Part shown: positions 1 to 11,596 of the stretch, piece by piece
Layout: every line of letters starts with the position of its first letter
How positions within the stretch are numbered: position 1 is the stretch's first letter
DNA from: Gautieria morchelliformis
Lineage: Eukaryota; Basidiomycota; Agaricomycetes; Gomphales; Gomphaceae
Length of the DNA stretch: 64,000 nt
Assembly: GCA_015179125.1 (NCBI GenBank)
Contig: WHVA01000174.1
Coordinates: 124,001-188,000, forward strand
Direction of reading: 5' to 3'
Position numbers and translations under genes: made by a program
The notes under the pieces: generated by a model
Database searches by the model: none
The model's input: the letters and a program-made list of their open reading frames with translations, nothing else
Told to the model about the DNA's origin: nothing

Positions 1-718
1 ATGATACAACATAGATGAAATAAACATACAATAGAATGTGAGAAGAGGGAGAACATGAAACGACGGAGAGTAAAGGTGGCGAAGGCACTTATGGACAAAA
101 CCATGTCTTGGGACCCGCATACATGCTACCCTGCACGGACTCTTGGTCTACTGGGTTGATTCCGCACGACCTATGGAAGGGATGTCCTGCGAACACACCT
201 TGACCATACGAACGCCCAATGGGTTGGATTAAGAAGACGATGGGGTTAATGATGAACCATCATGCCGGGTGAATGGTATCGATCGTATTTGATGGCGTGC
301 CTGCTGGTGAATGATGCGAGCAACGAATAGTCGTTCGGCGAAATGCAAGGAAGGGCGAACAGAGGTGACATAGGGGAGGAGAGGTTGAGGTGGAGGGCGA
401 AGCCGAGCGAACACTGAGGAGGAGTAGTGAAAGGGAAAATGGGGATACCAAGGTGCAGGAAATACACAGGTCATGACAATCCAGCTATCAGAACACCATC
501 GGAAGAGGGTCGAGCAGAGGAGGTGGTAGGCCCAGTGATGATTGCCGAGTCAGTCCCAAGACGTCGATCGTGCGTTTGACGGCGTGGCTATGCTAGTTGG
601 CGCGAACAGCGAGAATTGGTTGCCAAACATGACAATAGTGATCGGAACGAACACGAAGGTGGGGTGAGAAAATAGGGAAACTGAGCTTCTGAGTATGGGA
701 AATAAACGCGTCATGACA
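1..718 (+). repeat. Family B solo-LTR-like repeat, 5' end outside window
   Basis: Matches the copies at 2173-3188, 6903-8174, 11465-30125 and 35993-37583. It ends in the family terminus TCATGACA at 718 and is followed directly by gypsy pol sequence (the end of the protease-RT linker). An internal TCATGACA at about 471-478 shows that this copy carries two 3' modules. The start lies left of the window, so its TSD cannot be checked. No coding capacity is credible. Confidence 0.85.
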
Positions 719-1669
719 AGGTGCTGATGAGTCGATGCCCAGCCAAATGTCACATGTGTCGGTCGGAATTGCGGAGGGAGTGCCAGGAGCAGTGGAAGAC
801 CAAGCGGCTCATACAGACATGTCGTTCTGGCCCCCATTCACTACTTGCAGAAGAAGACTCGGAAGCGGAATTTGAACCAGCTCCCACTTCCAATTCTGAT
901 TCTGATTCTGATTCTGATTCTGACTCCGACATCGTCAGCCTCGGCCCAGAAGACACTCTGGCGGAGGGGGAGTGCTTGCTGTACATAAACCTTCCACTGG
1001 AAGCAGAACACATCCGCGCCACCGGAAATATTTAGCAATGCCTCGCTGAAGCCTCCAGGAAGCATGATAAAGTGGAGGTGGAGATTCCGGAGTACCTGCA
1101 GGAGTTTGAGGATGTCTTTGCCAAGGAGTCGTTTGATGCCCTGCCTCCACAGAAGCTGTGGGACCATGCCATTGAGTTGGAGCCTGGGTCAAAGCCCACC
1201 AACTGCAAGGTCTACCAGCTGTCACCCAGGGAGCAGGTAGAGCTCGATGCATTCCTTGTGGAAAACCTCCGTACAGGGAGGATCCACCCCTCCAAGTCAC
1301 CCATGGCATCTCCGGTGTTCTTCATCAAGAAGAAGGACGGCTCACTCAGACTTGTGCAGGATTACTGGGCCTTGAATGCGATCACGATCAAGAACCGGTA
1401 CCCCATTCCACTCCTTTCTGAACTGATCACACAACTCCGTGGGGCAAGGTACTTCACTAAGCTGGATGTCCGCTGGGGCTTCAATAATGTTCGGATCAGT
1501 GAGGGAGACGAGTGGAAGGCTGCATTCTGCACCAACCGAGGACTCTTTGAGCCACAGGTCATGTTCTTTGGCCTCACCAACAGTCCTGCCACGTTCCAGA
1601 CAATGATGAATGACATCTTCCGTGACATGATAGCAGAAGGGGTTGTCTGTGTCTACCTCGATGACATCC
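719..1669 (+). pseudogene. Gypsy pol fragment 1: linker and first half of reverse transcriptase
   Basis: Encodes the protease-RT linker with an acidic Asp-Ser run (about 895-930), an in-frame TAG at 1033-1035, and then RT through the VYLDDI catalytic motif just before 1669. The matching intact stretch is 17040-17990 on the minus strand. The fragment stops where the copia solo LTR was inserted and resumes at 3189. The stop codon and the insertions make it non-functional. Confidence 0.9.
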
Positions 1670-2166
1670 TGTAGAGGACAGGAATTATAGGCAGTAGGTA
1701 TGGACTTATTGCTCAAAAGAATAGACTAGAAAACAATTCACTCTCTCAGTGAATTTAGTTGTCACTATAAATATATTATACACTACCTAGAAAACAATTC
1801 ACTACAGAGGATTTCTAGGTTAATAAATCGAAAGAATGCTAGACTAATTTACTTGCCTCTCTCAGTGAATTTAGTTGTCACTGAGAGAGGGGGAAACTGT
1901 TTCACTGCGCATGTACTACTACCCGGCCCTTTAGCGCCCAAGAGCTCGCGCGTCGAAGTCATTTCAGACTCCGCTGGGTGCAGCCGCTTGTGAAAGTAGG
2001 AATAACAAAATGAAATAGAGAGATAGGGAGTGAGTGGAAAATTTCGAAAATAACCAGAGAAATGGATGCATGATACAAGAACAACATGAGAAGAAATTGA
2101 GAAAGCACACAACAAATTGGATATATTATGCTTGATTTTGGTGCAGGAGCATCAATGCACCCAACA
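1670..2166 (+). repeat. Copia solo LTR
   Basis: This 497-bp sequence resembles the LTRs of the copia element at 46224-51470, especially from the CTCTCAGTGAATTTA motifs to the terminal GCACCCAACA. It is flanked by catcc at 1665-1669 and 2167-2171, so it is a solo LTR left by LTR-LTR recombination. Its first ~60 bp diverge from the 46-kb copy, so it is an older or different subfamily. Confidence 0.85.
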
Positions 2167-2172
2167 CATCCT

Positions 2173-3188
2173 TGTCAAGATTGGTTTTCAGGCGTTAATA
2201 TCGTGTATTAGTGAACACAGCGAATGCCCGAATAACTTGTGCGAATAAGTATGCCGTTCGGTGAATAGGTGAACCAATGAATGTTCACAAGGTAAGAGGG
2301 TTTGCCTAAACGGGGCTCGCCCTATCTACAGTTGTGGCGAAATAGCCCGTGACTCTTGACGATGTAACGTGCAAGGTCTCACGGAAGGGCTGTCTAAGTC
2401 TCGACAATCCCTTCGCTGGCGAAGGTGCTCTTTCGGAGCCCTTCGCCAACAGCACAGAAAATGGTTTGAAGGCTAAGGTAACGAAGATGAAGTATGAGAA
2501 CTCACCAGTGATGCCTAAGTCCGGGAATCTCCAAGAGAAGGCTTAGGATGATGACCACGGCGAGGTCAAAGCTGCACAAGATGAACGATGTATGATAATT
2601 GAACTGGGGAATATACATGCGAATGTAAACTACTTATATCGAATGCTTGTAAGGTATCAGCGAATAGGAAAGAGGCTGTCACAAGTCAGGGTTGGATAGG
2701 GGTGCGCAGTCATGATACTAGGTAGATGGAATAAACATACAATAGATTGAGGGGAGAATGCGAACATGAAACGACAGAGAATAAAGGGAGCGAAGGCACT
2801 TATGGACAAAACCATGTCTTGGGACCCACATACATGCTACCCTGCACGGGCTCTTCGTTTACTGGGTTGATCCCGCACGGCCTATGGAAGAGACGTCCTG
2901 CGATCACACTTTGGCCATATGAACACCCAATGGGGTTGGATTTAAGAAGATGATGGGGTTAATGATGAACCATCATTCCGGGTGAATGGTATCGATCATA
3001 TTCGATGGTGTGCCTGCTGATGAAATGTGCGAGCAGTGAATAGCGGTTTGGAGAGTGGGGCGAACAGCGGGTAGAGTGGGCGTAGAGGGGAAGTGGTCGG
3101 TAGGTGCGGTGAACTCTGGCGAAGATGCTAGGGAGTGATGAGGGGAACATAGAGGTAGCGCGGTAGGAGAAATAAACCGGTCGTGACA
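2173..3188 (+). repeat. Family B solo-LTR-like repeat, 1016 bp
   Basis: Starts TGTCAAGATTGG and ends CGTGACA, with 5-bp duplications atcct at 2168-2172 and 3189-3193. It is inserted next to the copia solo LTR in the RT gene of gypsy copy A. TG...CA ends with a 5-bp TSD are typical of LTRs, but no internal coding element of this family is present in the window. This is the short form, with one 3' module. Confidence 0.9.
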
Positions 3189-4445
3189 ATCCTCATCTTC
3201 ATGAAAACAATGTCGGAACATCGGGAGGTCATGCAGAGAGTGCTGGAATGGCTCCGGGAGTATAACCTGTGTCTCAAGCCGGAAAAGTGCGAATTTGAGC
3301 AGACGCGGATAGAGTATCTTGGGGTGATCGTGTTGGAAGGAAAGGTGGAAATGGACCCAGTCAAAGTTTCTGGTGTGTCGGAATGGCCTGTGGAGCGGAA
3401 CAAGAAGGAGGTCCAGTCCTTCATTGGGTTTGTCAATTTCTACCGGCGGTTCATCAAGGACTTCTCCTGCCATGCCCATGCCCTCTTCAACCTTACCAAG
3501 AAGGATGTTGGATGGCGGTGGGGGGAGCCGGAACAGGCCTCCTTTGAGAAACTCAAGGAACTGATCACTTCTGCCCCGGTCCTAATCTTTCCTGACGACT
3601 CTCGCCCTTATCGAGTCAAGGCAGATTCTTCCGACACAGCCACCGGAGCGGTCTTGTCACAGCAGTCATCGGAAGATGGTGGGGGTGGCATCCGATTGCC
3701 TTCTTCTCTGAAAGCCTTAGTCCAGTCGAGCGGAACTATGAGATCCACGACAAGGAAATGCTGGCAATCATCTGAGCGCTGGAGGAGTGGGGACACTTGC
3801 TCGAGGGTGCTCTATGCCTGTTTGAGATCTGGACAGACCACAAGAACCTTGAGTACTTCTGCACATTGTAGAGAGAGAAGCCTCGCTGGAGTGACAAACT
3901 GCACAGAACTACTAATGCAGCTGGTAGTGAGTGGGAAAGATGAGTCTCCATTACTAATCTACACCTGTCTCGGTTCGACTTCATGCTCCATCACCGCCCC
4001 GGCTACACCATGGGCAAGCCTGATACCCTATCCCGCAGTGTGGATCATGGAAGTGGACGTGGAGACAATGCTGACATGACATTGCTCCGCCCAAGCCTCT
4101 TTGCAATCCGTGCGCTCGAAGGCGTGACCGCCGTTGGGGTGGAAGTGGAAATGCTCTGGGACATCCAGAGGCAGTACCGGAATGGAGAGAAAGAGGAATC
4201 AGTGGTGAAGGTGGTGGAGGAACTGCGGAAAGGGCATTCATGGTCAGTACAGGCAGCGGAGTGGTCAGAACGTGATGGGTTGCTCCACTTCAGGGGCAAG
4301 GTCTATGTTCTGGATGGGGCGGACCTCCACCACCGCATTGTGTCCCAACACCATGACACCTGGGTCGCAGGTCATGCTGGGAGGTGGAAGACGCTGGAGT
4401 TAGTGGCTTAGAACTACTGGTGGCCCCAGATGTCCCGCTACATTG
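3189..4445 (+). pseudogene. Gypsy pol fragment 2: RT end, RNase H, start of integrase
   Basis: Continues RT after the YLDD motif, then RNase H and the integrase zinc-binding region up to the residues WWPQMSRYI. About 115 bp around 3860-3965 is replaced by unrelated sequence compared with 15830-15890, which destroys the RNase H/integrase junction. Several frameshifts are present. It ends at the target site of the family C insertion (cattg at 4441-4445) and resumes at 6213. Confidence 0.85.
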
Positions 4446-4582
4446 TTTTGGATTAAGGTGTTAATTAGTGCCTTTCAACGAATAGAATCTATTGCTTAGT
4501 GACTGGAACCACTATGTTCGCCCCTCCTCTGTGTGCTGACTAAGCCTTTCGAGGCACGTCCAGCACTGATGAAAGAGGGTCA

Positions 4583-5273
4583 TGTTACGACCGTTCATTT
4601 CTGACTTCCGACCCTCAGTTCCGCCACACCTTCCACCCCTCCGATATTTCCGCAACACCTTCCGCCCCTCCGTTATTTCCGACATTCCGCCCCTTGTATA
4701 TTTCCCTTGTTCTTTCGACTCTATTACTCGGACCAACCGGACCCACCTCACTGTCCATCAAGACCACATATCCGGTCACCCTTGTAGTTCATTGTCAGAT
4801 ATGTTTTCCCGACCCCTTGTTCTTTGCCATTGTTCTACCTTACCCTGAACCCCCCTTGTAGTCCCATTGTTCCCAATAGTTAGTTCCCACGCATTGTCTA
4901 CTCGACTTCCGCTTCCTCCGGAATTTGCTTAGTGCGATATCATTATCTGTTGTCTCAGCTCTTTGTATAAAAGCCTGTCATGTATGTCTCTTATTCTGCA
5001 ATCAGATAATCACCTTCGATACTTGATTTCCTTCGCTCCATCTCCTGTTCTTAGCACAGTGAGTCTAGCAAGATCTCAGTCCCTCTCCGCCTTCCGTCTT
5101 CCGCCTTCCGCCTCTGTTCCGATCCAAGTTCCGACCAACCTTTGGTTCAGTATTTTCCGACTTCCGACTCAGTTCTGAAATACTTAGGACGATAGTTCAT
5201 TGGGGGTGCAACCTATAAGTTGAAGCCGCTGTCCTTTCCAGTTCCGACTTAGTGGAAATCTCGATACGTAACA
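4583..5273 (+). repeat. Solo LTR of a further retroelement family (D), 691 bp
   Basis: Bounded by TGTTACGACC and ATACGTAACA, with inverted ends TGTTACG/CGTAACA, and flanked by ggtca at 4578-4582 and 5274-5278. It interrupts the family C copy. It contains TTCCGCC/TTCCGAC-rich stretches in the presumed U3 and a clear TATA box. No full-length member occurs in the window. Confidence 0.85.
4966..4972 (+). promoter_or_regulatory. TATA box in solo LTR D
   Basis: TATAAAA in the context CTTTGTATAAAAGCC, with AT-poor pyrimidine-rich sequence downstream, as expected for the U3/R boundary of an LTR. This is inferred from sequence only. Confidence 0.5.
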
Positions 5274-6212
5274 GGTCACGTGACCGCATCGACAGAAGAA
5301 CGGTGTCGATCCAAGGGATAATCAAATCAAAAGCATTCACTTTTAAGGTAGTATAGAGTAAACAGTGATAGTAGACCCTCGACGAAGATTTGGGATAAAC
5401 TATCAAGATCTGAGCTCTGTAGCTATCAAACAAGACTACAGCAATTTCAGGAGGCAGAATAATCGATTCTGGATAATTTCGTTCATACATGTGTACTAGC
5501 TATTTATACTATGTTGATAGTAACTACTAGTGTTCAAGATATTAGACAGATGGGTCGAAAAGCTGTTTTTAGCTAAGGGGTGACTATTTTATAGTCATAA
5601 AGTCATGGGGTGATGGGGATGGTGTCAGGATTGTCTGGGCTTTGGAATAGAAATCTGTACCTAGTATACAAAGCCCCTGTCCACATGATGTTAAGATAGT
5701 AATCAGTCAGACGTGTCATGGGGTTCAAATAGAAAAATGGATCTGAGTTTACCCTGCCCAGCATATATGCTGGGCTTGGAGATGGGGCCGCTATCTCTGT
5801 GCCCTTTCTGTGGGGCAGCTGATTGAGTATGTGCACTGCAGATGACATTCTCAGGTCGCTCCACAGTACCCTATATTCCTGCGCAGTCTATTGTCCTCTG
5901 CGGCGTTTGGTGCCCGCACCCCTCAGTGCCATGGCCTGGCGCCTGTTGACGTCATGGCCAATGCCATCACTTCATAGGCGCACCGTCCCTGATCGACCGC
6001 ATGTGGTCGATGCTTGAACTTCTGTACATTACCCGATCTATGGGTAATATAGCATGTCGTAAAATTCGTGTGATCATCGTCTGCGCCGACATCTATCATA
6101 AATGTCATTTCTGTTTCTTTTTAATCTTTTTCTTTTTCTTTTCTTTCTTTATTAGTTTCTTTTATATATAAATGATTTGAAATGAAATAGTTGCCTTTAT
6201 CACAACACATTG

Positions 6213-6902
6213 GACAGTATGTGAAGACGTGCGGCCTTTGTCTCCGGACCAAAGCACAGTGACATCCACCCATCGGAGAGCTTGTTCCGCTCCCGATTCC
6301 AGAATCCCGCTGGGACACCATCAGTGTCGACTTCATCGTTGAACTCCCAGAGTCTCATGGCTACAACGTGATCATGAACGTTGTGGACTCGGTCAGCAAG
6401 GTGTCCCACTTCATTCCGATGCACACAACGATCACAGCCCTCGGAGCGGCCTGCCCATTCCTTGCGCATGTCTGGAAGTTGCATGGGCTCCCGAAGCAAG
6501 TCGTTTCCGACCGAGGTCTGCAGTTTGTCACGGAACTGACTCGGGAGCTCTACCACCTGCTCGGCATAAAGCTGGCTACCACCACAGCATACCATCCACA
6601 GGGTGACAGACAGACGGAACGGGTCAATCAGGAGCTGGAGCAGTATCTCCGCCTCTTTGTCAATGAGAGGCAGGATGACTGGGACGAGTTGCTTCCACTG
6701 GTGGAATTCCAATACAACAACCATGTACATTCCGCCACACAGCAGAATCCCTTCATGCTCAACTCCAGACGACACCCACGGATGGGCTTCGAGCCACGCC
6801 AGGCAGAGTCCTGACTCAAGACAGTCAATGAGTTCCGAGACCGCATGGACTCCACCCTTTCGGAAGCCAAGTTGGCCCTTGCGAAGGCCAAGGATGGCAT
6901 GG
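6213..6902 (+). pseudogene. Gypsy pol fragment 3: integrase catalytic core
   Basis: Encodes the end of the zinc-binding motif and the integrase core: the first Asp in SVDFI, the second in VVSDRG, and the Glu in the QTERVNQELE helix. It closely matches 14700-15340 on the minus strand. A TGA at about 6812-6814 breaks the frame after the residues RQAES. It ends at the B insertion (TSD catgg) and resumes at 8175 in the same reading. Confidence 0.88.
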
Positions 6903-8174
6903 TGTCAAGATTGGTTTTTAGGCGTTAATATCGTGTATTAGTGAACACAGCGAATGCCCGAATAACTTGTGCGAATAAGTATGCCGTTCGGCGAATAGAT
7001 TAACCGATGAATGTTCACAAGGTCAGAGGGTTGCCCGAACGGGGCTCACCCTATCTACAGTCATAGCGAAATAGCCCGTGGCACTTGACAATGTAACGTG
7101 CAAGGTCTCACGGAAGGGCTGTCTAAGTCGTGACAATCCCTTCGCTGGTGAAGGTGCTCCTTCGGAGCCCTTCGCCAACAGCACAGAAAATGGTTCGAAG
7201 GCTAAGGTAACGAAGATGAAGTATGTGAACTCGCCAGTGATGCCTAAGTCCTCTGCTGGTCGAAGATGGAAATCTCCAAGAGAAGGCTCAAGATGATGAT
7301 CACAGTGAGGTCAAGTTTGCACAAGATGGACGACGTATGATAATTGAACTGGGGAATATACATGCGAATGTAAACTACTTATATCGAATGCTCGTAAGGT
7401 ATCAGCGAATAGGAAAGAGGCCGTCATGAGTCAGGGTTGGATAGGGGTGCGCAGTCATGATACAACATAGATGGAATAAACATACAATAGAATGAGAGAA
7501 GAGGGAGAACATTAAACGATGGAGGGTGAAGGTGGCGAAGACACCTGTGTACGAAACCATGTCTTGGGGTCCGCATATACACTGCCCTGCACGGGTTCTT
7601 CATCTACTGGGTTGATCCCACACGACCCATGGGTAGGACGTCCCGCAAACGCACCCTGCTCATATGAACACCAAAAGGGGGTTGGATCGAGAAGCTGATG
7701 GGGTTACTGACGAGCCATTCTGCCAGATAGGGATGTTGATCGTGATTTGATGGTGTGCCTGTTGGCGAATGATGCGAGCAGCGAATGGTCGTTCAGCGAA
7801 ATGCGAGGAAGGGCCAACGGAGATGACATAGGGCAGGAGTGGTCGAGGTGGAGGGCGAAGCCAAGCGAACATGGAGGAGGAGTAGCGAAAGGGGAAATGA
7901 GGATAACAAGGTGCAGGAAATACACAGGTCATGACAATCCAATTACCAGAACACCACCGGAAGAGGGTCGGCAGAGGAGGTGGTAGACCCAGTGATGACT
8001 GCCGAGTCAGTCCAAAGACGTCGATCGTGCATTTGACGGCGTGGCTATGGTAATTGGCGTGAACAGTGAGAATTGGTTTCCGAACATGACAATGGCGATC
8101 GGAACGAACACAAAGGTGGAGTGAGAAAATAGGAAACTGAGCATCTGAGTATGGGAAATAAACGTGTCATGACA
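6903..8174 (+). repeat. Family B solo-LTR-like repeat, 1272 bp
   Basis: TGTCAAGATTGG...TCATGACA flanked by catgg at 6898-6902 and 8175-8179. It contains an internal TCATGACA at about 7928-7935, so this copy has one more 3' module than the 1016-bp copy at 2173. It is inserted in the integrase of gypsy copy A. Confidence 0.9.
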
Positions 8175-8997
8175 CATGGCAAGGTACTACAACCAACGCC
8201 GGGTTCCTGCCCCAGAGTACCAAGTTGGAGACAAGGTGTATCTAGATGCAAGTGACATCCGCACCACACGCCCTTCGCAGAAGCTTGCCCACCGCTACCT
8301 TGGGCCCTTCACAGTGATGCGGAGGGTTGGACGGAATGCATACCGCCTCCGACTTCCGATGTCCATGTCCTGCCTCCACCCCGTCTTCAACGTGGTGAAG
8401 TTACTACTCCCTACGCTTGAGGACTCAATTCCAGGTCGGAAGGCTCGTCCGCCACCTCCACCGGAAATTGTAGATGGGAAAGAGCACTATGTGGTGGAAT
8501 GGATCCTGGACAGTCGGTTTGTGTGAGGACGACTCCAATTCCTCGTGAAATGGGAAGGGTATGGGTATGAGGAGAATTCGTGGGTCCCGGAGCAAGATGT
8601 CTCTGCTCCGGACAAACTCTGCAAATTCTATAGGACACACCCTGGTGCCCCTCACCGAATCTGCTTGCTGGCCTTTCAATCCCTCATGTCCCGTGCTTTG
8701 AGGACGCAGCATGCTAGAGGAGGGGTGATGTCAGGGGACACCCTGTTTTCCATTTCCAGTTCTGACACCACACCCAGTTCCGACTCCATTTCCAACTCCG
8801 GTTCCGGTTCCAATTCCATCTCCGACCCCGCTTTCGGAAATGATTCCGCTTCTGGCAGAACTTCCACCAGTTCTGTTCGCTTTGCCAATTCCACTCCAAT
8901 TTCTGACTTCCGCTCTCGGAACAGTGTCAGAAGTCAAGTGACTCGCGTAGTGGGTGGCATCAAGGGTCGATCAAGGGTCAGGGGGATGCAAGATTGA
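8175..8997 (+). pseudogene. Gypsy pol fragment 4: integrase C-terminus and chromodomain
   Basis: Encodes the C-terminal integrase domain (GDKVYLDASDI, KLAHRYLGPF) and a chromodomain (aromatic residues in FLVKWEGYGYEENSW at about 8537-8585), which in the family directs integration to marked histones. A TGA at 8524-8526 interrupts the chromodomain. The open frame then runs on into the LTR (from 8729) and stops at 8995-8997, encoding a Ser/Asp-rich tail from the U3 repeats. Confidence 0.88.
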
Positions 8998-9209
8998 TGG
9001 CAGGTGCCAAGTGTTGTCCCTGGCTGCGCAGCGTAGTATAATATGGGCTCGCTGACATTGGGGGTCCTTAGACCTTTCTCTTTGGATTTCCCCTTGTCAG
9101 GTGAGAATCCCCTCTCTTGTATACTCTGTTCATTTATACATACTTTGGATTTCCCCTTGTCAGTTGTGTGGTAGTGTGATCTCCACAACCAGCTAGGGTT
9201 GCCCTTACA
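8729..9209 (+). repeat. 3' LTR of gypsy copy A (family Gyp1), 481 bp
   Basis: Begins TGTCAGGGGACACC and ends GTTGCCCTTACA, as do six other LTRs in the window. U3 carries a degenerate hexamer array based on TTCCGA. A TATAATA motif lies near 9038. R/U5 contains a directly repeated 20-mer (TTTGGATTTCCCCTTGTCAG) that brackets an intron-like segment. Confidence 0.92.
9101..9163 (+). other. Candidate 63-nt intron in the Gyp1 LTR leader
   Basis: The first copy of the repeated 20-mer ends CAG and is followed by GTGAGA. The second copy ends CAG at 9163. This gives a GT...AG segment of typical fungal intron length. The same layout occurs in every Gyp1 LTR here and, with different flanking bases, in a diverged LTR at 30894-30951. 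Splicing is inferred, not shown. Confidence 0.4.
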
Positions 9210-9410
9210 ATAATTGTTTATATATCTATATAATTACTAGCAATTTACATGTTATAAAACATGAGCTGGGTGCTGAGAAATCCTTCTGAACCACATCCAG
9301 AGCTGATCCACATCTGGTTTGGAGATAGTACTTCTACTCACATGAAGCTGCGTTAGAACTGCGAGTTTAGGGTTTTAGGGCTATGGAAAGTCATCCAGTG
9401 TAGTTACAGT
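9210..9410. other. AT-rich spacer, nothing recognised
   Basis: No open frame or terminal repeat was identified. It lies just downstream (minus sense) of a copia pol relic, so it may hold the remains of that element's 3' end and LTR, but no terminus could be placed. Confidence 0.4.
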
Positions 9411-11160
9411 GGCCTTACATAAAAGGGTCTCTTTTTCCGCTGCTGCTGCTGCCACCCGACTCTTCTCCTTCTCTGACTCCACCAGTGCCTTGAAATGGCC
9501 ACCCCCACCCCCACTGCCTAGGTGACTGTCCATTGCTTCTGCGTGGCCCATGCGATGGAGCGTCCTGACAGGATGAAGACATAGCCACTCGTTGACCAGT
9601 GGCCTTTGGTGTTCGAAGCACAGTCTGAGTCAGAGTAGCTGACGATTTCGATGGAATCGTTCTCCCATATGTTATGCTGTAGCTCTGTGTCGTGGATAGG
9701 TAGCGAAGGACATGCTGCGTGGTGAGGAGGTGTTCTGCCGTGGGGTTTGAACCAAATTGTGAGAGTCAGTTGACGGCGAAGCAGATGTTTGGTCTGGAGC
9801 TGAGCATGGCGTACATGAGCGAGCTGATGATTTGTTGATATTGGGAAATGATGGAGGAGTTGGAAATTTTTTCCATGTTCTGTGTGAGCTTTGTGCCTGG
9901 TGGAAAAGGCGTGTGTGCTGGTCTACATTGCATCATTTCATAGCGAGTCAGCATGTGGTCGATATAATGGGACTGGTTTATTGTTATCGTCCCTTTTGAG
10001 CGATCACATGTGATGTGGATGCCTAGGAAATGGTTTATCTCCCCCAGATCGGTAATTTTGTAGTGTGTGCCGATCTTCGCTTTGATGTCGCTCACGGTGG
10101 CGAGGACGCCAATTATGGCGATGTCGTCTATGTATACAAGCACGATTGTGGGGTGCTCCCCCTCGTTGTTGCGCTTGATGAATATTGACATGTCACCAAT
10201 GAGGTTCTTTTGGAATCCTAGTGTGTTGAGTGTGTCTTGTAGATGCGTGTGCCATTGCCATCCTGCCTGTTTCAGGCTGTAGATAGCTTTCGTTAATTTG
10301 CACACTTTTCCTTCCTTTCCTTGAGCTGTGAAGCCTTCTGGCTGTTCCATGTAAAGCTCTTCCTCGAGGTTGCCGTTGAGGTAGGCTGATTTGATGTCGA
10401 TCTGGTGTACTTCCAGGTCAAATCTTGCTGCGAGTGATAGCAGCAGTCTCAACACGTCCAGTCTTGCGACGGGTGCAAAGGTTTCTTCGTAATCGATACC
10501 GGCGGTCAGTAGGAACCCTCTGGCAAGGAGGCATGCTTGATATCGGGTGACATTTCCCTGTGTGTCCCGTTTTGTCAGGTAAACCCACTTGCATTTGACC
10601 ATGTGCCTGCCCTCTGGTAGGTCTACTAGCTCCCAGGTTCTGTTTTCTATCAGACACATTATTTCCTCCTTCATGGTGCGTAGCCATATCTCAGCTTCTG
10701 GGGAGGACATCGCGAGTTTGTACGATGTCGGATCCCCTGTTGGCATGATGTCGGTTGCTGCCAGGAATGCTGAGATAGCGTTTGTCCATATGGCAGGGAC
10801 CCATCGGTTTGCCCTGTCTGGGCTGGTGTTCATTGGGTCGGGGCGTAGGGACTGGCCGATGATTCACGCCGATCTGCGTGGAGGAGGTTGGGGAGGTTGT
10901 GGACGCGGTGGAGGTGGACCAGGTGGCGGTGGTTGCATTGGATTGGTTCCTACGTCCTCGTCGTCGCTTTCTGGTAGAGATAAGTCGACTAGCTCAGGTG
11001 GCGGCCTCAGCTGTTGTGAGGGGATGGTGCTTGGTTGTTCGATTTTAGCTGTTGGGGTGCGAAGAGGGTATACGTTTTCCTCAAAAATGATGTCGGTGGA
11101 TACTATTACTTGGTGTGAGGACAGTTGTTGGACAGGCAGACCGAAGGCTCTCTACAAGCA
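9411..11160 (-). pseudogene. Copia pol relic: reverse transcriptase and RNase H
   Basis: A 355-residue open frame at 9766-10833 carries copia RT motifs in order: W-V-KCKWVY, the ETFAPVAR motif, HQIDIKSAYLNG, and the catalytic YIDD in LVYIDDIAI. Upstream (10834-11130) the same frame reads a Pro-rich integrase tail with stops. Downstream (9415-9765) a frameshifted RNase H is recognisable (ASNTKGHWSTSG-like). It differs from the copia element at 46224-51470. No LTRs were found, so this is a truncated dead copy. Its right edge joins an old gypsy relic at about 11160-11170. Confidence 0.85.
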
Positions 11161-11169
11161 CCTTCATGG

Positions 11170-11464
11170 ATAATTCACACTTTTGTCATATCTTCAAATT
11201 GTAATCAGTTGTAAGTTATAGTCAGCTCCCTCATAAAGGAAGACATCATCCTTGGCTTCCCTTGGCTCCAAGATCACAACCCAGAGATTGACTGGCAATC
11301 CAGCAAGATCTGTATGAGCTGGATTGCTTGGGGTCCAGGATTCCTGAGAAGTCAATCTCAGACTCATCATCAGTGTCTTCACCTTCATTGACAACCATAG
11401 CATACAGGCCTGAGTGGCATGTCTGGACCTTCCACTTGGTCCTCTTCTGTCCCTTCTGCTCTTC
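11170..11464 (-). pseudogene. Old gypsy relic: protease/linker part (right half at 30126)
   Basis: Minus-strand sequence resembles the protease-to-linker part of gypsy pol (compare 17900-18050): remnants of the HNPEIDWQ-like and CHSGLYA segments are visible among stops. It continues at 30126 after the family B insertion (TSD tcttc at 11460-11464 and 30126-30130). It is the oldest layer here, already decayed when B and the viral block arrived. Confidence 0.65.
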
Positions 11465-11596
11465 TGTCAAGATTGGTTTTTAGGCGTTAATATCGTGTAT
11501 TAGTGAACACAGCAAATGCCTGAATGACTTGTGCGAATAAGTATGCCGTTCGGCGAATAGGTGAACCAATAAATGTTCACAAGATAAGAGGGCCGC

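Larger units (their letters stand above)
4446..6207 (-). repeat. Family C repeat (copy 1), carrying a nested solo LTR
   Basis: In family orientation (minus here) it starts TGTTGTGATA and ends TTAATCCAAAA. It is flanked by cattg at 4441-4445 and 6208-6212. Removing the nested LTR at 4583-5273 leaves about 1066 bp, close to the 1071 bp of the clean copy at 42663-43733. Short open frames (for example 5603-5848, minus) are shared with that copy, but nothing shows they are translated. The termini do not fit a standard LTR or DNA-transposon class. Confidence 0.85.
719..9209 (+). mobile_element. Decayed chromodomain gypsy element (copy A), split by nested insertions
   Basis: This is a plus-strand Ty3/gypsy copy of the same family as the fuller element at 13634-20319. 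Four pol segments (719-1669, 3189-4445, 6213-6902, 8175-8728) line up in order with that copy, and a 3' LTR closes it at 8729-9209. The gaps are a copia solo LTR plus a B repeat (1670-3188), a C repeat (4446-6207) and a B repeat (6903-8174), each with its own TSD. The 5' half lies outside the window. Stops and local sequence replacement show it is dead. Confidence 0.9.

Noticed and set aside
1670..3188. Single composite insertion in gypsy copy A
   Set aside because: Separate target duplications (catcc and atcct) show two independent insertions side by side.
8740..8900. Regular TTCCGA-type repeats in Gyp1 LTRs as a CRISPR or regulatory array
   Set aside because: The units are degenerate hexamers within LTR U3 with no unique spacers, and the genome is eukaryotic.
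9364..9380. TTTAGGGTTTTAGGG as an interstitial telomere
   Set aside because: Only two units, not a tract; chance occurrence is likely.
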